64,000 nucleotides of DNA. Origin: Maricaulis maris_C (lineage in GTDB: Bacteria; Pseudomonadota; Alphaproteobacteria; Caulobacterales; Maricaulaceae). Positions 44,376-53,338 of the stretch are shown here, in pieces (within the stretch, counting starts at the first letter, position 1; every line of letters begins with the position of its first letter). Made by a program: the position numbers and the translations under genes. The stretch is taken from positions 372,001 to 436,000 of the forward strand of contig NZ_JAGDYT010000001.1 in the NCBI RefSeq assembly GCF_049116555.1, written 5' to 3'. The notes under the pieces were generated by a model. It was given only the letters and a program-made list of their open reading frames with translations, was not told the DNA's origin and did no database searches.

Positions 44376-44582
44376 ATGACCAACGAAGGCCTAGTCCTGA
44401 ACCACCTTGTGTCTCACCCGGATGCTGTGTGTGACGATTGCCTGTCGAGCCGACTTGCCATCACGCCTCGGCAACAGGTGAACCAGATAGCCAACTCCCT
44501 AGCTCGACAGGGGCGTATCCGTCGGTACAAGGATAACTGTTCCAGCTGCCACGGGGTGAAACTGCTGAACGCCTCGCAGTAG
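44376..44582 (+). CDS. Small winged-helix-like protein with two CxxC motifs
   Basis: A 68-aa protein with AAGGAG 7 nt before the ATG. It reads as a small helix-turn-helix (LVLNHLVSHPDAVCDDCLSSRLAITPRQQVNQIANSLARQGRI) with CDDC and CSSC pairs that could hold one zinc. Its pattern is like small DNA-binding or regulatory proteins of restriction and mobile elements. No exact family. Confidence 0.6.
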   Translation: MTNEGLVLNHLVSHPDAVCDDCLSSRLAITPRQQVNQIANSLARQGRIRRYKDNCSSCHGVKLLNASQ

Positions 44583-44611
44583 ACAGGTGCTATCTCGACG
44601 TCCCTGTCGCG

Positions 44612-44827
44612 TCAGCCGGGTCCAGCGTTGCCGCGCGTCCAGTCCGCGAGGCGTTCGGATGTGATGGCGAGTATCTGCGTCCCGCTGACCGCGCTCGTCG
44701 CTGCTACGAACGCGTTGATGGTGGCCTCTCCACTGCCCGGAGCGGTCACAATCGTATAGCCTTGGAGCTGCCGTAGATATCGAGCGATCTGGAGAACACT
44801 AATGCTGCTATCCACCCTGCTGATCAA
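44612..44827 (-). CDS. Doubtful small island protein
   Basis: A 71-aa minus-strand frame with a TTG start, overlapping the 5' end of the next gene by 26 bp. The residue mix (SISVLQIARYLRQLQGYTIV...) is protein-like, but no ribosome site or family supports it. If it is not real, 44583-44801 is simply an intergenic region. Confidence 0.3.
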   Translation of the reverse strand: MISRVDSSISVLQIARYLRQLQGYTIVTAPGSGEATINAFVAATSAVSGTQILAITSERLADWTRGNAGPG

Positions 44828-45404
44828 TTCACTTGTGCAAGCTGCCGCTCAGTCGGAGGTGCCGAACCTGCATCCTGATGCCGTGATCGCGGACTACATC
44901 ATCGCTGACAGCTGTTTCGATGATGCAGATGTGGTTCGTGTGTATCTGGACCACGTGGTCGATCAAGTGACTGACGGACGAGCGGTCCGCCTCCACTCCC
45001 CATCTCGCAACGGCCGGTACCCTGCCGAGTTCATCATGATGACAGTTGCAGTCGCCGGTGCGGGGAGGCAATGCTCGGCAGCGATTAGCCTCCAGGACGC
45101 CTTCACAGTGGACGATGATCCAGCAGTGGCCCTCGTCGACTCTAGTTACATCGTCGCGCACATTTTTGAGCGCAACGACTTGTCTGATCTCGCTGAGTAC
45201 GTTCGGGCGGCGTTGGGGTATCGATGGAACTCTCCAGCCATAGAACTCAGCAGGCTACGAGGTGACGCTCGGCCGTTGCCGGACTACGCCATGCCACCGC
45301 GGTCAGTCGAAGCACGGCAAGCCAACACGGCTTCAGGGCCTCTCGATTTCCCCGGCCAAACGGTCCAACATCACCCGCTTGTTGAGCCTAACGAGCAAGA
45401 TTGA
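44802..45404 (+). CDS. Hypothetical secreted island protein
   Basis: A 200-aa protein with a signal-peptide-like start (MLLSTLLINSLVQAAAQ) and GGAG 7 nt before the ATG. The mature part has paired Cys (DSCFDD, RQCSAA) and mixed alpha/beta composition. No family recognised. Its end overlaps the convergent serine recombinase by 34 bp. Confidence 0.62.
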   Translation: MLLSTLLINSLVQAAAQSEVPNLHPDAVIADYIIADSCFDDADVVRVYLDHVVDQVTDGRAVRLHSPSRNGRYPAEFIMMTVAVAGAGRQCSAAISLQDAFTVDDDPAVALVDSSYIVAHIFERNDLSDLAEYVRAALGYRWNSPAIELSRLRGDARPLPDYAMPPRSVEARQANTASGPLDFPGQTVQHHPLVEPNEQD

Positions 45405-45946
45405 TCGCGCTTGATGCGCTGCACGCTGGACCGGCTGATGCCAAGGGCCTCGCCAACCGCTGCCTCAGTAAGTCCCTCTCCAAGCAGCCGCAGGACGTCG
45501 TTGGCCTTCCGCCGTGCTGTCGGTGCGCGCCCCTTGTATTTGCCCTCGGCCTTCGCCTTGGCGATACCCTCTCGCTGGCGCTCCAGCATGATCTCGCGCT
45601 CGAACTCGGCCACGGAGCCGAGAATGCCAAGCATCAGCTTCCCGGTGGCCGAACCTGTGTCCAAGTCCATGGCAAGGATACGCAGGGCCGCTCCTCGCGC
45701 CCTGACGCGCTCCACGATCTCCATGAGGTCACGGATGGATCGGGCAAGGCGGTCCAGCTTGGTGACCACCAGCACGTCGTCGTCGCGGAGGTAGTCGATG
45801 GCGCTGTTCAGCTCGTCCCGCTTCTTCGTGGCGGAGACCTGTTCGGAGAAGACCTTGTCAGCCCCAGCGGCCTCAAGGTCCCTGACCTGCGCCTCCAGTC
45901 CAGCCTCTTGGTCGGCAGTCGATGTCCTTGCGTATCCGATGATCAT
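45371..45946 (-). CDS. Serine recombinase (resolvase/invertase family)
   Basis: A 191-aa site-specific recombinase. Catalytic Ser9 lies in YARTST, followed by the conserved helices LDRLARSIRDLMEIVERV and FEREIMLERQREGIAKAK, then a C-terminal HTH (LTEAAVGEALGISRSSVQRIKRD). The length fits a resolvase/DNA invertase. It could resolve cointegrates or invert a segment; no clear res or inversion sites were spotted. With the tyrosine integrase it gives the island two recombination systems. Confidence 0.92.
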   Translation of the reverse strand: MIIGYARTSTADQEAGLEAQVRDLEAAGADKVFSEQVSATKKRDELNSAIDYLRDDDVLVVTKLDRLARSIRDLMEIVERVRARGAALRILAMDLDTGSATGKLMLGILGSVAEFEREIMLERQREGIAKAKAEGKYKGRAPTARRKANDVLRLLGEGLTEAAVGEALGISRSSVQRIKRDQSCSLGSTSG

Positions 45947-46066
45947 GCGTCGCTCCTCAGCCTCACTAGGTTGATTGACCTTGTGATGCTAGCGGCGTCA
46001 TAAGTCAACGGGGACTTGTGTGACGCCTCCTGTGGAGGTCGGCCGGGAGCGTCACTAGGGCAAGGT

Positions 46067-46366
46067 CTATTGAGGTGGTGGCGCAGCCTCGCTGACCGAA
46101 AGCACCCAGCCAGTTATGCAAGCAACTAGATAGAGTGACATTGGGCCAATGATAAACCAGAGCAACGAGAGTGTGATCCACCCGGCCCCGTTGTAACCCC
46201 AGTAAATGCCAATGAATGTTACACCAAACCCGTAGAGGAATGCCCATGCCACTGCGGCGAGCCAGTAAACGGCAACGAGAACTACCAAGAAGCGAGCAGA
46301 GGCTTTCGAGGCGAGGTTGCGACGAACCCAGACAGCAGGGCGGAGGAGAAAGTTGGACAATGACAT
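46067..46366 (-). CDS. Hypothetical three-helix membrane protein
   Basis: A 99-aa protein with about three membrane helices (27-50, 53-66, 70-92). The start at 46364-46366 (MSLSNFLLRP) was preferred; an upstream in-frame extension is open but looks non-coding. No family recognised. Last gene before the right island border. Confidence 0.5.
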   Translation of the reverse strand: MSLSNFLLRPAVWVRRNLASKASARFLVVLVAVYWLAAVAWAFLYGFGVTFIGIYWGYNGAGWITLSLLWFIIGPMSLYLVACITGWVLSVSEAAPPPQ

Positions 46367-46702
46367 GCTGTATCCATGGGAACGAGGGGACAACCTCAAC
46401 GATACCAAGAAAGCTATTGAAGTCACAAGCTTGGAGTGAAATGAGGCAAGTCCCCCGTTGAGGGAGAACGGTAGGAACGGGTGGCGGTCTTGTTTTGTTG
46501 CAAGCGATGTAGTTGCCAGCGCCGCTGGAAATGAGACTGTAGGGCGTGAGGGTGGCGCCAATGTTAGGTCGGCCGACGCATAGGGGGTTGAAAGACTGAC
46601 CTATCGGGGCCCCCAAGGGGGGGAACACGCCGCCGGTCTTGTCATTTATAGGCGCTCAGGTTCCTGAACAAAATCCGATCTGCCTTGCCCTGTGTCACAG
46701 AG

Positions 46703-46713
46703 ATCTGGTACAC
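46703..46713 (+). repeat. Candidate integrase arm-type site, right
   Basis: ATCTGGTACAC, identical to 33551-33561 next to the left border; 97 bp inside the right attachment site. Confidence 0.4.
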
Positions 46714-46809
46714 GCAGAGCAACATTAGTCGGTGTGCCACACGGATCGGCATGGCGTAACGATCTGAAAACTCAGTGCTTCACGGAGTGACCAAGATTGG
46801 TCTTGCTCC

Positions 46810-46824
46810 GGCCAGGGGCACCAT
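46810..46824 (+). repeat. Right attachment site (direct repeat)
   Basis: GGCCAGGGGCACCAT, a perfect 15-bp copy of the tRNA-Leu 3' end at 33482-33496; there is no tRNA here, so it is the far border of the island. Confidence 0.88.
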
Positions 46825-47053
46825 TCCTGATCTCACCGCCGTACGCGTCGCGGACGCCTCTGACGGGGCGGCACATGGGCGCCGGGCTTGGTGACACGGC
46901 AATTCGCTTCGCTCTTGCTTTTTGTCAACTGGCCGTGAATGGCGCTGAGCCGCCTACCTGACAGCATCGTCATCAAGTCCTTGAAATCGGCCCTCGTCAG
47001 TCCTCCTTGCTGGTGCTAGCCTTCTGTTTCGAGCCTGGACGGAGGCCTGTGTC

Positions 47054-47944
47054 TTGCTGTCGCCTGGAAATGCGTTGTTGGTGGCCCGCCTTGCTCTGGC
47101 GGTGATGTTCCTGTGGTTCGGGGCGATGAATTTCACCGCCGTGGGGACGCAGATCACCGGCAGCTGGATCGAGGGGCATGCCTTTCTGTCGGGCCTGGCC
47201 GGCCAAGCCGGCTCAGCGGCCAAGACACTCGGGGTCTATCAGATCATTGCCGGCATTCTCATCGGTGCCCCGATCCCGTCGGGCAGTTTCCGTCGGATCG
47301 GTTTTGCGATGAGCGGACTTTATGCGGCGATGGCGCTGACAGTCCTCTTCACCAATCCGGTCTGGATCGAGGCGGCGGGTGGTTTTCCGGCCATCGGGTC
47401 CGGCCAGGGCATTCTCAAATACATCGCCATCCTGGGCCTGTCCCTGTGGGGCGGGAGTTTCGAGAATTCCCGCATGTTCGCCCAGCGGCATACCGACATG
47501 CGGCTGTGGAGCCAGCCAGTCATGTGGCTGGGCCTGGTTCTGGTGCTGGGTTGGATCGGCGGCATGAAATTTACCGCGGTCGAAGCCGCCGGCATCGAAC
47601 CGCTGGTGCAGACCTCGCCGGCCTTTGCCTGGCTGCTCGGCCTGATGTCGTTGCAGACCCTGTCCAATCTCATTGGCATGATCGAACTGATCACCGTGGT
47701 CGGACTGATCGGCTACTGGTTCAACACGACCTTGTTCCGGATGGGGCTTTACCTGGCGATATTCACTTTCATCCTGACCCTGAGCTTCCTGATCACCTTC
47801 CCGGGCAGCTGGGCGGGCGAGCTGGGCGGTTTCCCGGCGCTGGGGCGGGCGGGTCATTTCCTGCTCAAGGATTTGCCCTTGCTGGCGGTCTGTCTGGCCA
47901 TGCTGTCCGAGACCGGTCGCCAGGGCACGCTCAGCCGTCGCTAG
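47054..47944 (+). CDS. Tandem-duplicated DUF417/YkgB-like membrane protein
   Basis: A 296-aa protein with about eight membrane helices. Two halves are clearly related: MFLWFGAMNFTAVGTQI and VLGWIGGMKFTAVEAAGI open each copy, and EAAGGFPAIG and GELGGFPALG close them. Ordinary YkgB/DUF417 proteins have one copy (about 190 aa), so this is a fusion by tandem duplication. The start is TTG at 47054, with CGGAGG 8 nt upstream. Function of the family is unsettled (linked to hypochlorous-acid/RcrB-type stress resistance in some bacteria). First gene after the island. Confidence 0.82.
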   Translation: MLSPGNALLVARLALAVMFLWFGAMNFTAVGTQITGSWIEGHAFLSGLAGQAGSAAKTLGVYQIIAGILIGAPIPSGSFRRIGFAMSGLYAAMALTVLFTNPVWIEAAGGFPAIGSGQGILKYIAILGLSLWGGSFENSRMFAQRHTDMRLWSQPVMWLGLVLVLGWIGGMKFTAVEAAGIEPLVQTSPAFAWLLGLMSLQTLSNLIGMIELITVVGLIGYWFNTTLFRMGLYLAIFTFILTLSFLITFPGSWAGELGGFPALGRAGHFLLKDLPLLAVCLAMLSETGRQGTLSRR

Positions 47945-48094
47945 GCTTTCGGCCGCCCCTCGCTTGACGCGGGGATCCTCGGTAATCTTTTGAAACATGT
48001 GATCACACTTGCGGCGTCAGCGTCTGGCCTTGCTTGACCGGGCGAGGGCGCCCCATATCGTCTCGCGCAAGAAAGATAATGGGAGGTCGACAGG

Positions 48095-49891
48095 ATGGGC
48101 ATGCTGGGCGCGATTGCGCGCGAGTTCAATTTTGTAACGAGCATGCTGCCAGTGCTGAGCACGGTGAGAAAAGTGGGCGCAGGATCGGGCCTGCGCGTGG
48201 CGGACCATATCGAAGCCACCGTCGACCGATATCCCGACCGGCCCATGGCCATCCTCGATGACGGCGAGATCAGCTATCGCGAGTTTGAAGCCTACGCCAA
48301 TCGCATAGCCCACTGGGCGCTCGATCAAGGCCTGACGCCGGGCGATACGGTCGCCCTTTTCATGACCAATCGCTGGGAGTACATCGCGACCTGGTTCGGT
48401 CTGTCCAAGGTCGGGGTCGTGACCTCGCTGATCAACAACCAGCTGACCGGCGCATCGCTGGCCCATTGCCTGACCATTGGTGACACCCAACACGCCATTG
48501 TCGAAGCCGAGCTGGCGGACGCCTATGGCGCTGCGCGGGCGTGCGGCATTGGAGAGATTTCGGCCTGGTCTGTCGACGGGGCAATCGAGGGCGCACAGGA
48601 ATTGGCACCTGCGCTTGAAGCGGTCAGCGATCGCCGCCCTGACCTGTCGGTGCGCGCGGATGTGACACCGGAAGCCCCGGTGCTGAAAATGTTCACCAGC
48701 GGCACGACCGGCCTGCCGAAGGCTGCGCTGATGACGCATGTCCGCGCACTCTACTATCTCAACATCTTCGCCATCATTGCCAAGGCGTCGCCGGAAGACC
48801 GGATGATGATGGTCCTGCCGCTCTATCATGCGACCGGCGGCTTGTGCGGTGTCGGGTGTGCGCTGTCCTTCGGTGGATCGCTGGTCATCCGGCCGCGCTT
48901 CTCGGCCTCGGCCTTCTGGCCCGATGTGAAGCGCTTCAAGGCGACCCTCTTCATGTATGTCGGCGAGCTGTGCCGCTTCCTGATCAATTCGCCGGAAGTG
49001 GCTGAGGAGAAGGATCACACCCTGCGCTGCGCGATCGGCAATGGCATGCGCCGTGATGTCTGGGAGGCTTTCCAGAGGCGTTTCGCACTGCCTGATATCG
49101 TTGAGTTCTACGGGTCCACGGAAGGCAATGTCGGCCTGGTGAATGCCTACAACCAGCCCGGCGCTGTCGGTCGTGTTCCAAATTATCTCAAACACCGTTT
49201 CAACATCGACCTGGTCAAATTCGACCTCGATGCGGAAATGCCGCTGCGCGACACGAAGGGGCGCTGCATCCCCTGTGAGCCGGGCGAGGTCGGCGAGGCG
49301 ATCGGGCGGATCGATCCGAAGGATGCGCGTTTCCGCTTTGACGGTTATGGCTCGAAGGAAGACACCGAGAAGAAGGTGTTGCGCGACGTCTATGCCGAAG
49401 GCGATGCCTGGTTTCGGACCGGCGATCTCATGTCACGCGACAAGCTGGGCTACTATTATTTCGTCGACCGGGTCGGTGACACGTTCCGCTGGAAGTCGGA
49501 AAATGTCGCCACGGGCGAGGTTGCCGAGGCGCTGGTCTTTGAAGGCGTTGAGCAGGCCAATGTCTATGGCATTGAAGTCAAGGGCCATTCCGGCCGTGCT
49601 GGCATGGCGGCCCTGGTCACCGACGTGGCGCGTCCGCTCGATCTCGAGGCCTTGCACGCCCACGTCCACAACGCATTGCCGGCCTATGCACGTCCGCTCT
49701 TCCTGCGGCTGCAGCCGCAGACCGATACGACAGGCACGTTCAAATTCCGCAAGGTGGACCTGGTCAAGGAAGGCTTTGATCCGGCCAGGGTGAGTGACCC
49801 GATCCTGCTCGATCATCCCGGCGAGGGTCGATATGTGCCGCTGACCCCGGAGCTGTACGACGCCGTTCAGTCCGGTAGCCTGCGCGTATGA
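48095..49891 (+). CDS. Long-chain acyl-CoA synthetase, FATP/FadD6 type
   Basis: A 598-aa ANL-superfamily enzyme that activates long or very long chain fatty acids with ATP and CoA. The P-loop is MFTSGTTGLPKAA (about 203-215). YGSTEGNVG and the FRTGDLMSRDKLGYYYFVDRVGDTFRWKSENV block are the FATP-type signature. TGTFKFRKVDLVKEGFDP closes the C-domain. The start at 48095 follows GGGAGG. Its stop overlaps the DUF924 gene start (ATGA). Confidence 0.94.
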   Translation: MGMLGAIAREFNFVTSMLPVLSTVRKVGAGSGLRVADHIEATVDRYPDRPMAILDDGEISYREFEAYANRIAHWALDQGLTPGDTVALFMTNRWEYIATWFGLSKVGVVTSLINNQLTGASLAHCLTIGDTQHAIVEAELADAYGAARACGIGEISAWSVDGAIEGAQELAPALEAVSDRRPDLSVRADVTPEAPVLKMFTSGTTGLPKAALMTHVRALYYLNIFAIIAKASPEDRMMMVLPLYHATGGLCGVGCALSFGGSLVIRPRFSASAFWPDVKRFKATLFMYVGELCRFLINSPEVAEEKDHTLRCAIGNGMRRDVWEAFQRRFALPDIVEFYGSTEGNVGLVNAYNQPGAVGRVPNYLKHRFNIDLVKFDLDAEMPLRDTKGRCIPCEPGEVGEAIGRIDPKDARFRFDGYGSKEDTEKKVLRDVYAEGDAWFRTGDLMSRDKLGYYYFVDRVGDTFRWKSENVATGEVAEALVFEGVEQANVYGIEVKGHSGRAGMAALVTDVARPLDLEALHAHVHNALPAYARPLFLRLQPQTDTTGTFKFRKVDLVKEGFDPARVSDPILLDHPGEGRYVPLTPELYDAVQSGSLRV

Positions 49892-50469
49892 GCATTGCTG
49901 ATCCGACCATCGACGAGGTCATAGATTTCTGGTTCGAAACGGCGGGCCCCAAACGCTGGTATGCGGCCTCGCCGGGTTTCGATGCGCGGGTGCGCCGCCT
50001 GTTTGCCAGGGCGGTGGAAGACAATGCGCGCCTGTGGTGGCAGAGCGGTCATCCCTGGGAGGACACCGCCTATGGCCAGTTCGCCCTGATCCTCATGTTC
50101 GACCAGTTCACCCGCAATATATGGCGCGGTTCGGGCCATGCCTTTGCGCATGATGACCTGGCTCGCCATCTCGCCTGGCAGATGGTCGATAACGGCTATG
50201 ACTGGGTCATCCCGGAGGCGCGACGCGCCTTCGTCTACATGCCTTTCATGCACTCCGAGGATATCGCCGACCAGGACCTCTGCATTGAACTGGCGGAGGA
50301 GCGCCTGTCGGGTAGCGGGACGCGCGACCATGCGATCAAGCATCGCGAGGTGATCCGCCAGTTTGGCCGCTTCCCCTATCGAAATGAGGCGTTGGGGCGA
50401 CGCTCGACGCCGGAGGAAGTCGCCTATCTCGAGGGCGGCGGGTATGCACCGGGCCGCAAACGCGCCTGA
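49888..50469 (+). CDS. DUF924-family protein
   Basis: A 193-aa soluble protein of the DUF924 family, helical and TPR-like. Family marks: VIDFWFETAGPKRWYA, GQFALILMFDQFTRNIWRG, FVYMPFMHSEDIADQDLCIEL and IRQFGRFPYRNEALGRRSTPEE. Biochemical role unknown. It overlaps the acyl-CoA synthetase stop and is probably cotranscribed. Confidence 0.92.
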   Translation: MSIADPTIDEVIDFWFETAGPKRWYAASPGFDARVRRLFARAVEDNARLWWQSGHPWEDTAYGQFALILMFDQFTRNIWRGSGHAFAHDDLARHLAWQMVDNGYDWVIPEARRAFVYMPFMHSEDIADQDLCIELAEERLSGSGTRDHAIKHREVIRQFGRFPYRNEALGRRSTPEEVAYLEGGGYAPGRKRA

Positions 50470-50631
50470 CAGCTACCCGGCCAGAAAGACTCGGCAAATT
50501 CGACCGCAGGGCAGGGCGCGCCGATCTGTGGAAAACTCAAGGCCATGATTTTATTGATATAAATCCGGTGTCCGGCTGGCCCGCAGATTGCTCTTCCTGA
50601 TCGAGACAGCCCCATCCGGCAGGAGCCCTGA

Positions 50632-50856
50632 ATGACCCCGCACGTGCAAATCACCGCCCAAGACATCCACCAGATCGCCTGGACCATGGTCGATCTGCAT
50701 GGCGCTCAGGCGATCGGTTACGCCGATGAGGCGGTCAGTGACCTGGACGGTCAGGGTCTGCCGGAAAGCGCTGACGCCTGGCGCGCCCTGCGTTCGGTGA
50801 TGGAAGACGCGCTGGCCGGCCGCCTCGATCGCGAAGCCGGTGTCACGGTCCACTAG
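50632..50856 (+). CDS. Small hypothetical protein
   Basis: A 74-aa acidic protein with AGGAG 7 nt before the ATG. Helical pattern (ITAQDIHQIAWTMVDLHGAQAIGYADEAV). No family recognised. Single gene between DUF924 and an esterase gene. Confidence 0.6.
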   Translation: MTPHVQITAQDIHQIAWTMVDLHGAQAIGYADEAVSDLDGQGLPESADAWRALRSVMEDALAGRLDREAGVTVH

Positions 50857-50926
50857 GTCCGTCTTGGGGCCCGGCGAGAGCAAATGCCGCGTTTGCGGCG
50901 CGGCGAGCCCGTGCTAACCGAAAGCT

Positions 50927-51850
50927 ATGGACACGCCCAATTGGCCTGAGGCCTTCTCGAAATTCGGATTGCAGGACCCGCTCGAGCCCGCTCGCGCGGC
51001 GCCGCGGATGCGCGAAGCCCTGCTCGCGGCGACCCCGCATATGGATGTGCGCCCGCCAGACCTTGCCGAGGTGCGTGATCTGATGGTCCCGGGCGCCGAG
51101 GGTGAGCGCCGTGCGCGACTCTATCGGCCCAATGGCGCGGATGAGCCCGGGCCGTGCACCTTCTACATGCATGGTGGCGGTTATGTTGTCGGCGATCTGG
51201 AAAGCCATGACCGCCTGTGTCGGCGACTGGCGGCCAAGTCCGGTCATCGCGTGCTGGCGATCGACTACCGCCTGGCGCCGGAACATGTCTGGCCAGCCGG
51301 TGTCGAGGATTGTCTGGCGGCGTTTGACTGGTTATGCGGCCCCGGCGCCGAAACCGTCGGCGCCCAGCCGGACCGGATCGCGGTCGCCGGTGATTCCGCG
51401 GGTGGCGGTCTGGCGGCCATCCTGGCCCAGTCGCGACGCGACCGTATCTGCTTCCAGCTGCTCATATATCCGCTTTTGCAATTGGTTGAGCGCCGCAAGC
51501 CAAGGCCGAAACTTCTCGAGGGTCATATCCTCTCCAGCTTCACGCTCGATCAGATCGTGCGCGCCTATCTGAGCGATGCGGACCAGGCCAGCGAGCTGAC
51601 CGTGTCGCCGCTTCTGAACAATGACCTCGCCGGTTTGCCGCCCGCCCACATCGTCGCGGCCGAGCTGGATCCGTTGCTGGATGAAGGCCGGGCCTATCGC
51701 GATCGTCTCGCGGCTGCGGGCATTCCGGTGACCTACAAGATCGGCAAGGGATTGCCGCACGCCTATTTCAATCTCACCGCGATCCTGCCCGGCGCCAAGG
51801 GCCTGGTCGATGAGACGGCACTGATCCTGGGTGACGGGCTGCGTGGCTGA
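50927..51850 (+). CDS. HSL-family alpha/beta hydrolase
   Basis: A 307-aa carboxylesterase of the hormone-sensitive-lipase group (family IV). HGGGYVVG is the oxyanion motif, GDSAGGG the nucleophile elbow with catalytic Ser. Asp in AELDPLLDE and His in GLPHAY complete the triad. The range of such enzymes is short-chain esters; the natural substrate is not evident. Confidence 0.92.
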   Translation: MDTPNWPEAFSKFGLQDPLEPARAAPRMREALLAATPHMDVRPPDLAEVRDLMVPGAEGERRARLYRPNGADEPGPCTFYMHGGGYVVGDLESHDRLCRRLAAKSGHRVLAIDYRLAPEHVWPAGVEDCLAAFDWLCGPGAETVGAQPDRIAVAGDSAGGGLAAILAQSRRDRICFQLLIYPLLQLVERRKPRPKLLEGHILSSFTLDQIVRAYLSDADQASELTVSPLLNNDLAGLPPAHIVAAELDPLLDEGRAYRDRLAAAGIPVTYKIGKGLPHAYFNLTAILPGAKGLVDETALILGDGLRG

Positions 51851-51901
51851 GGCTTGCAGCGGAGATTTGCAATCGGACCCGGTCGGGCTTAGCTCCCGCT
51901 C

Positions 51902-53338
51902 ATGAGCTTTTCTGATCGCTACCGCCCGAACCCTGCCTTCGCCCGTCTGGGCGATGATTTCTCCGATCCGGTCGAGCCGGCGGACTTCCCCGCCGCCATT
52001 GAACGGTTCTGGAATGGTCGCTGGGCTCCGGCTATCGGGCTGGATGGTCTCGATGCGGCCGCTCGCGAGGCGCATTTCCAGCGCTTTGAACCCCTGCCGG
52101 ACAATCAGGTGACGCCGCGGGCGATGCGCTATCACGGCCACCAGTTTCGCACCTATAATCCCGAACTCGGTGATGGGCGCGGTTTCCTCTTCGCGCAAGT
52201 GACGGATGATCGCGATCGCCTGCTCGACCTCGCCACCAAGGGCTCCGGCCAGACCCCCTGGTCACGCGGCGGGGATGGCCGGCTGACCCTGAAGGGCGCG
52301 GTGCGTGAAGTATTGGCCGCCGAAATGCTGGAAGCGCTGGGTGTTTACACGTCCAAGGCCTTTTGCGTCTTCGAGACCGGCGAGCAGCTGGCCCGCAATG
52401 ACGAACCCTCTCCGACCCGCTCGGCCGTGCTCACGCGGCTGGGGCATTCACACTTGCGCTTCGGCACGTTCCAGCGACACGCCCATGAGGGGGCGAGCGA
52501 TCGGATTGGCCAATTGATCGATCACGCCATTGCGCACTATTTTCCGCATCTCGAGGGCGCGCCTGACCAGCCCGCCGCGCTGCTGGAAGCTGTGGTTTCG
52601 GCCTGTGCAGGCCTGGCCGCCGGCTGGATGCCGGCCGGCTTCGTCCATGGTGTGCTCAATACCGATAATCTCAATCTGACCGGTGAGAGCTTCGACTACG
52701 GTCCCTGGCGTTTCCTGCCGCATTACGAGCCGGGCTTTACCGCGGCCTATTTTGACCAGCAGGGCATTTACAGTTTCGCGCGCCAGCCCGAGGCGGTGTT
52801 CTGGGCGTTGCAGCAATTGGCCAATGCCCTGGCGCTAGTCGGTGAGCGACCGACCCTCGAGGCTGCGCTCAATACATTCCCGACCCTCTATCGCGAGGCC
52901 CTGCTCGACGCCTTCCTGCGCCGCTTTGGTGTGGCGTCGGCCGGGGAGGAGGCCGACGAGGCCCTGGTGCGCAGCTTTCTCGCCTTCATGGAGACCTCGA
53001 GGATGGGCTGGCAGGCGCCCTTCCATGACTGGTTCTGCGGGGAAGCCTCGGCCAGGCGGGCCCTGGCCGGCCCCCGGGCCCACGCCTATGCCGGGGAGGC
53101 ATTCGAGGTCTGGCAGGCCGCCTTGTTGGCGCATGAGCCGGTCCGTCCGGACCGTCTGGCCCACCCCCTGTTCGAGCGCGCCGATCCGGTGGATCTGGTC
53201 ATAGATGCGGTCGAGGCCTGTTGGGCGTCGATCGCGGACGCCGATGACTGGTCCGGTTTCGAGGCGTTGATCGCCGATATCCGTCTGACCGGAAAAGGCT
53301 TTGATCTGGGTCGTGACCGGGTAGGATTTCGGCCATGA
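51902..53338 (+). CDS. selO: Protein adenylyltransferase SelO (YdiU)
   Basis: A 478-aa pseudokinase that transfers AMP to target proteins (redox-linked substrates in studied organisms). Key residues: Lys113 in ATKGSGQTPWSR, Arg/Gly loop SRGGDGRL, catalytic HGVLNTDNLNL (His249 to Asp255) and metal-binding DYG (Asp265). Length fits the family. No C-terminal selenocysteine-type CxxU is seen, as in most bacterial members. Its stop overlaps the pgeF start (ATGA). Confidence 0.95.
   Translation: MSFSDRYRPNPAFARLGDDFSDPVEPADFPAAIERFWNGRWAPAIGLDGLDAAAREAHFQRFEPLPDNQVTPRAMRYHGHQFRTYNPELGDGRGFLFAQVTDDRDRLLDLATKGSGQTPWSRGGDGRLTLKGAVREVLAAEMLEALGVYTSKAFCVFETGEQLARNDEPSPTRSAVLTRLGHSHLRFGTFQRHAHEGASDRIGQLIDHAIAHYFPHLEGAPDQPAALLEAVVSACAGLAAGWMPAGFVHGVLNTDNLNLTGESFDYGPWRFLPHYEPGFTAAYFDQQGIYSFARQPEAVFWALQQLANALALVGERPTLEAALNTFPTLYREALLDAFLRRFGVASAGEEADEALVRSFLAFMETSRMGWQAPFHDWFCGEASARRALAGPRAHAYAGEAFEVWQAALLAHEPVRPDRLAHPLFERADPVDLVIDAVEACWASIADADDWSGFEALIADIRLTGKGFDLGRDRVGFRP

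Larger units (their letters stand above)
46367..47053. other. Gene-poor right end of the island and junction
   Basis: About 690 bp without a supported gene. It holds the arm-type-like repeat (46703-46713), the right attachment site (46810-46824) and then chromosomal sequence up to the DUF417 gene. A G/C-run (GGGGCCCCC...) lies near 46600. Confidence 0.6.

Noticed and set aside
46005..46628. 207-codon minus-strand frame near the right island end
   Set aside because: It overlaps the better three-helix membrane protein in another frame and has a Pro/Cys-rich, non-protein-like composition.
47945..48000. CCCCTCGCTTGACGCGGGG sequence after the DUF417 gene as a terminator
   Set aside because: It pairs poorly as a hairpin and lacks a T-run; it looks more like a fragment of a dispersed repeat.
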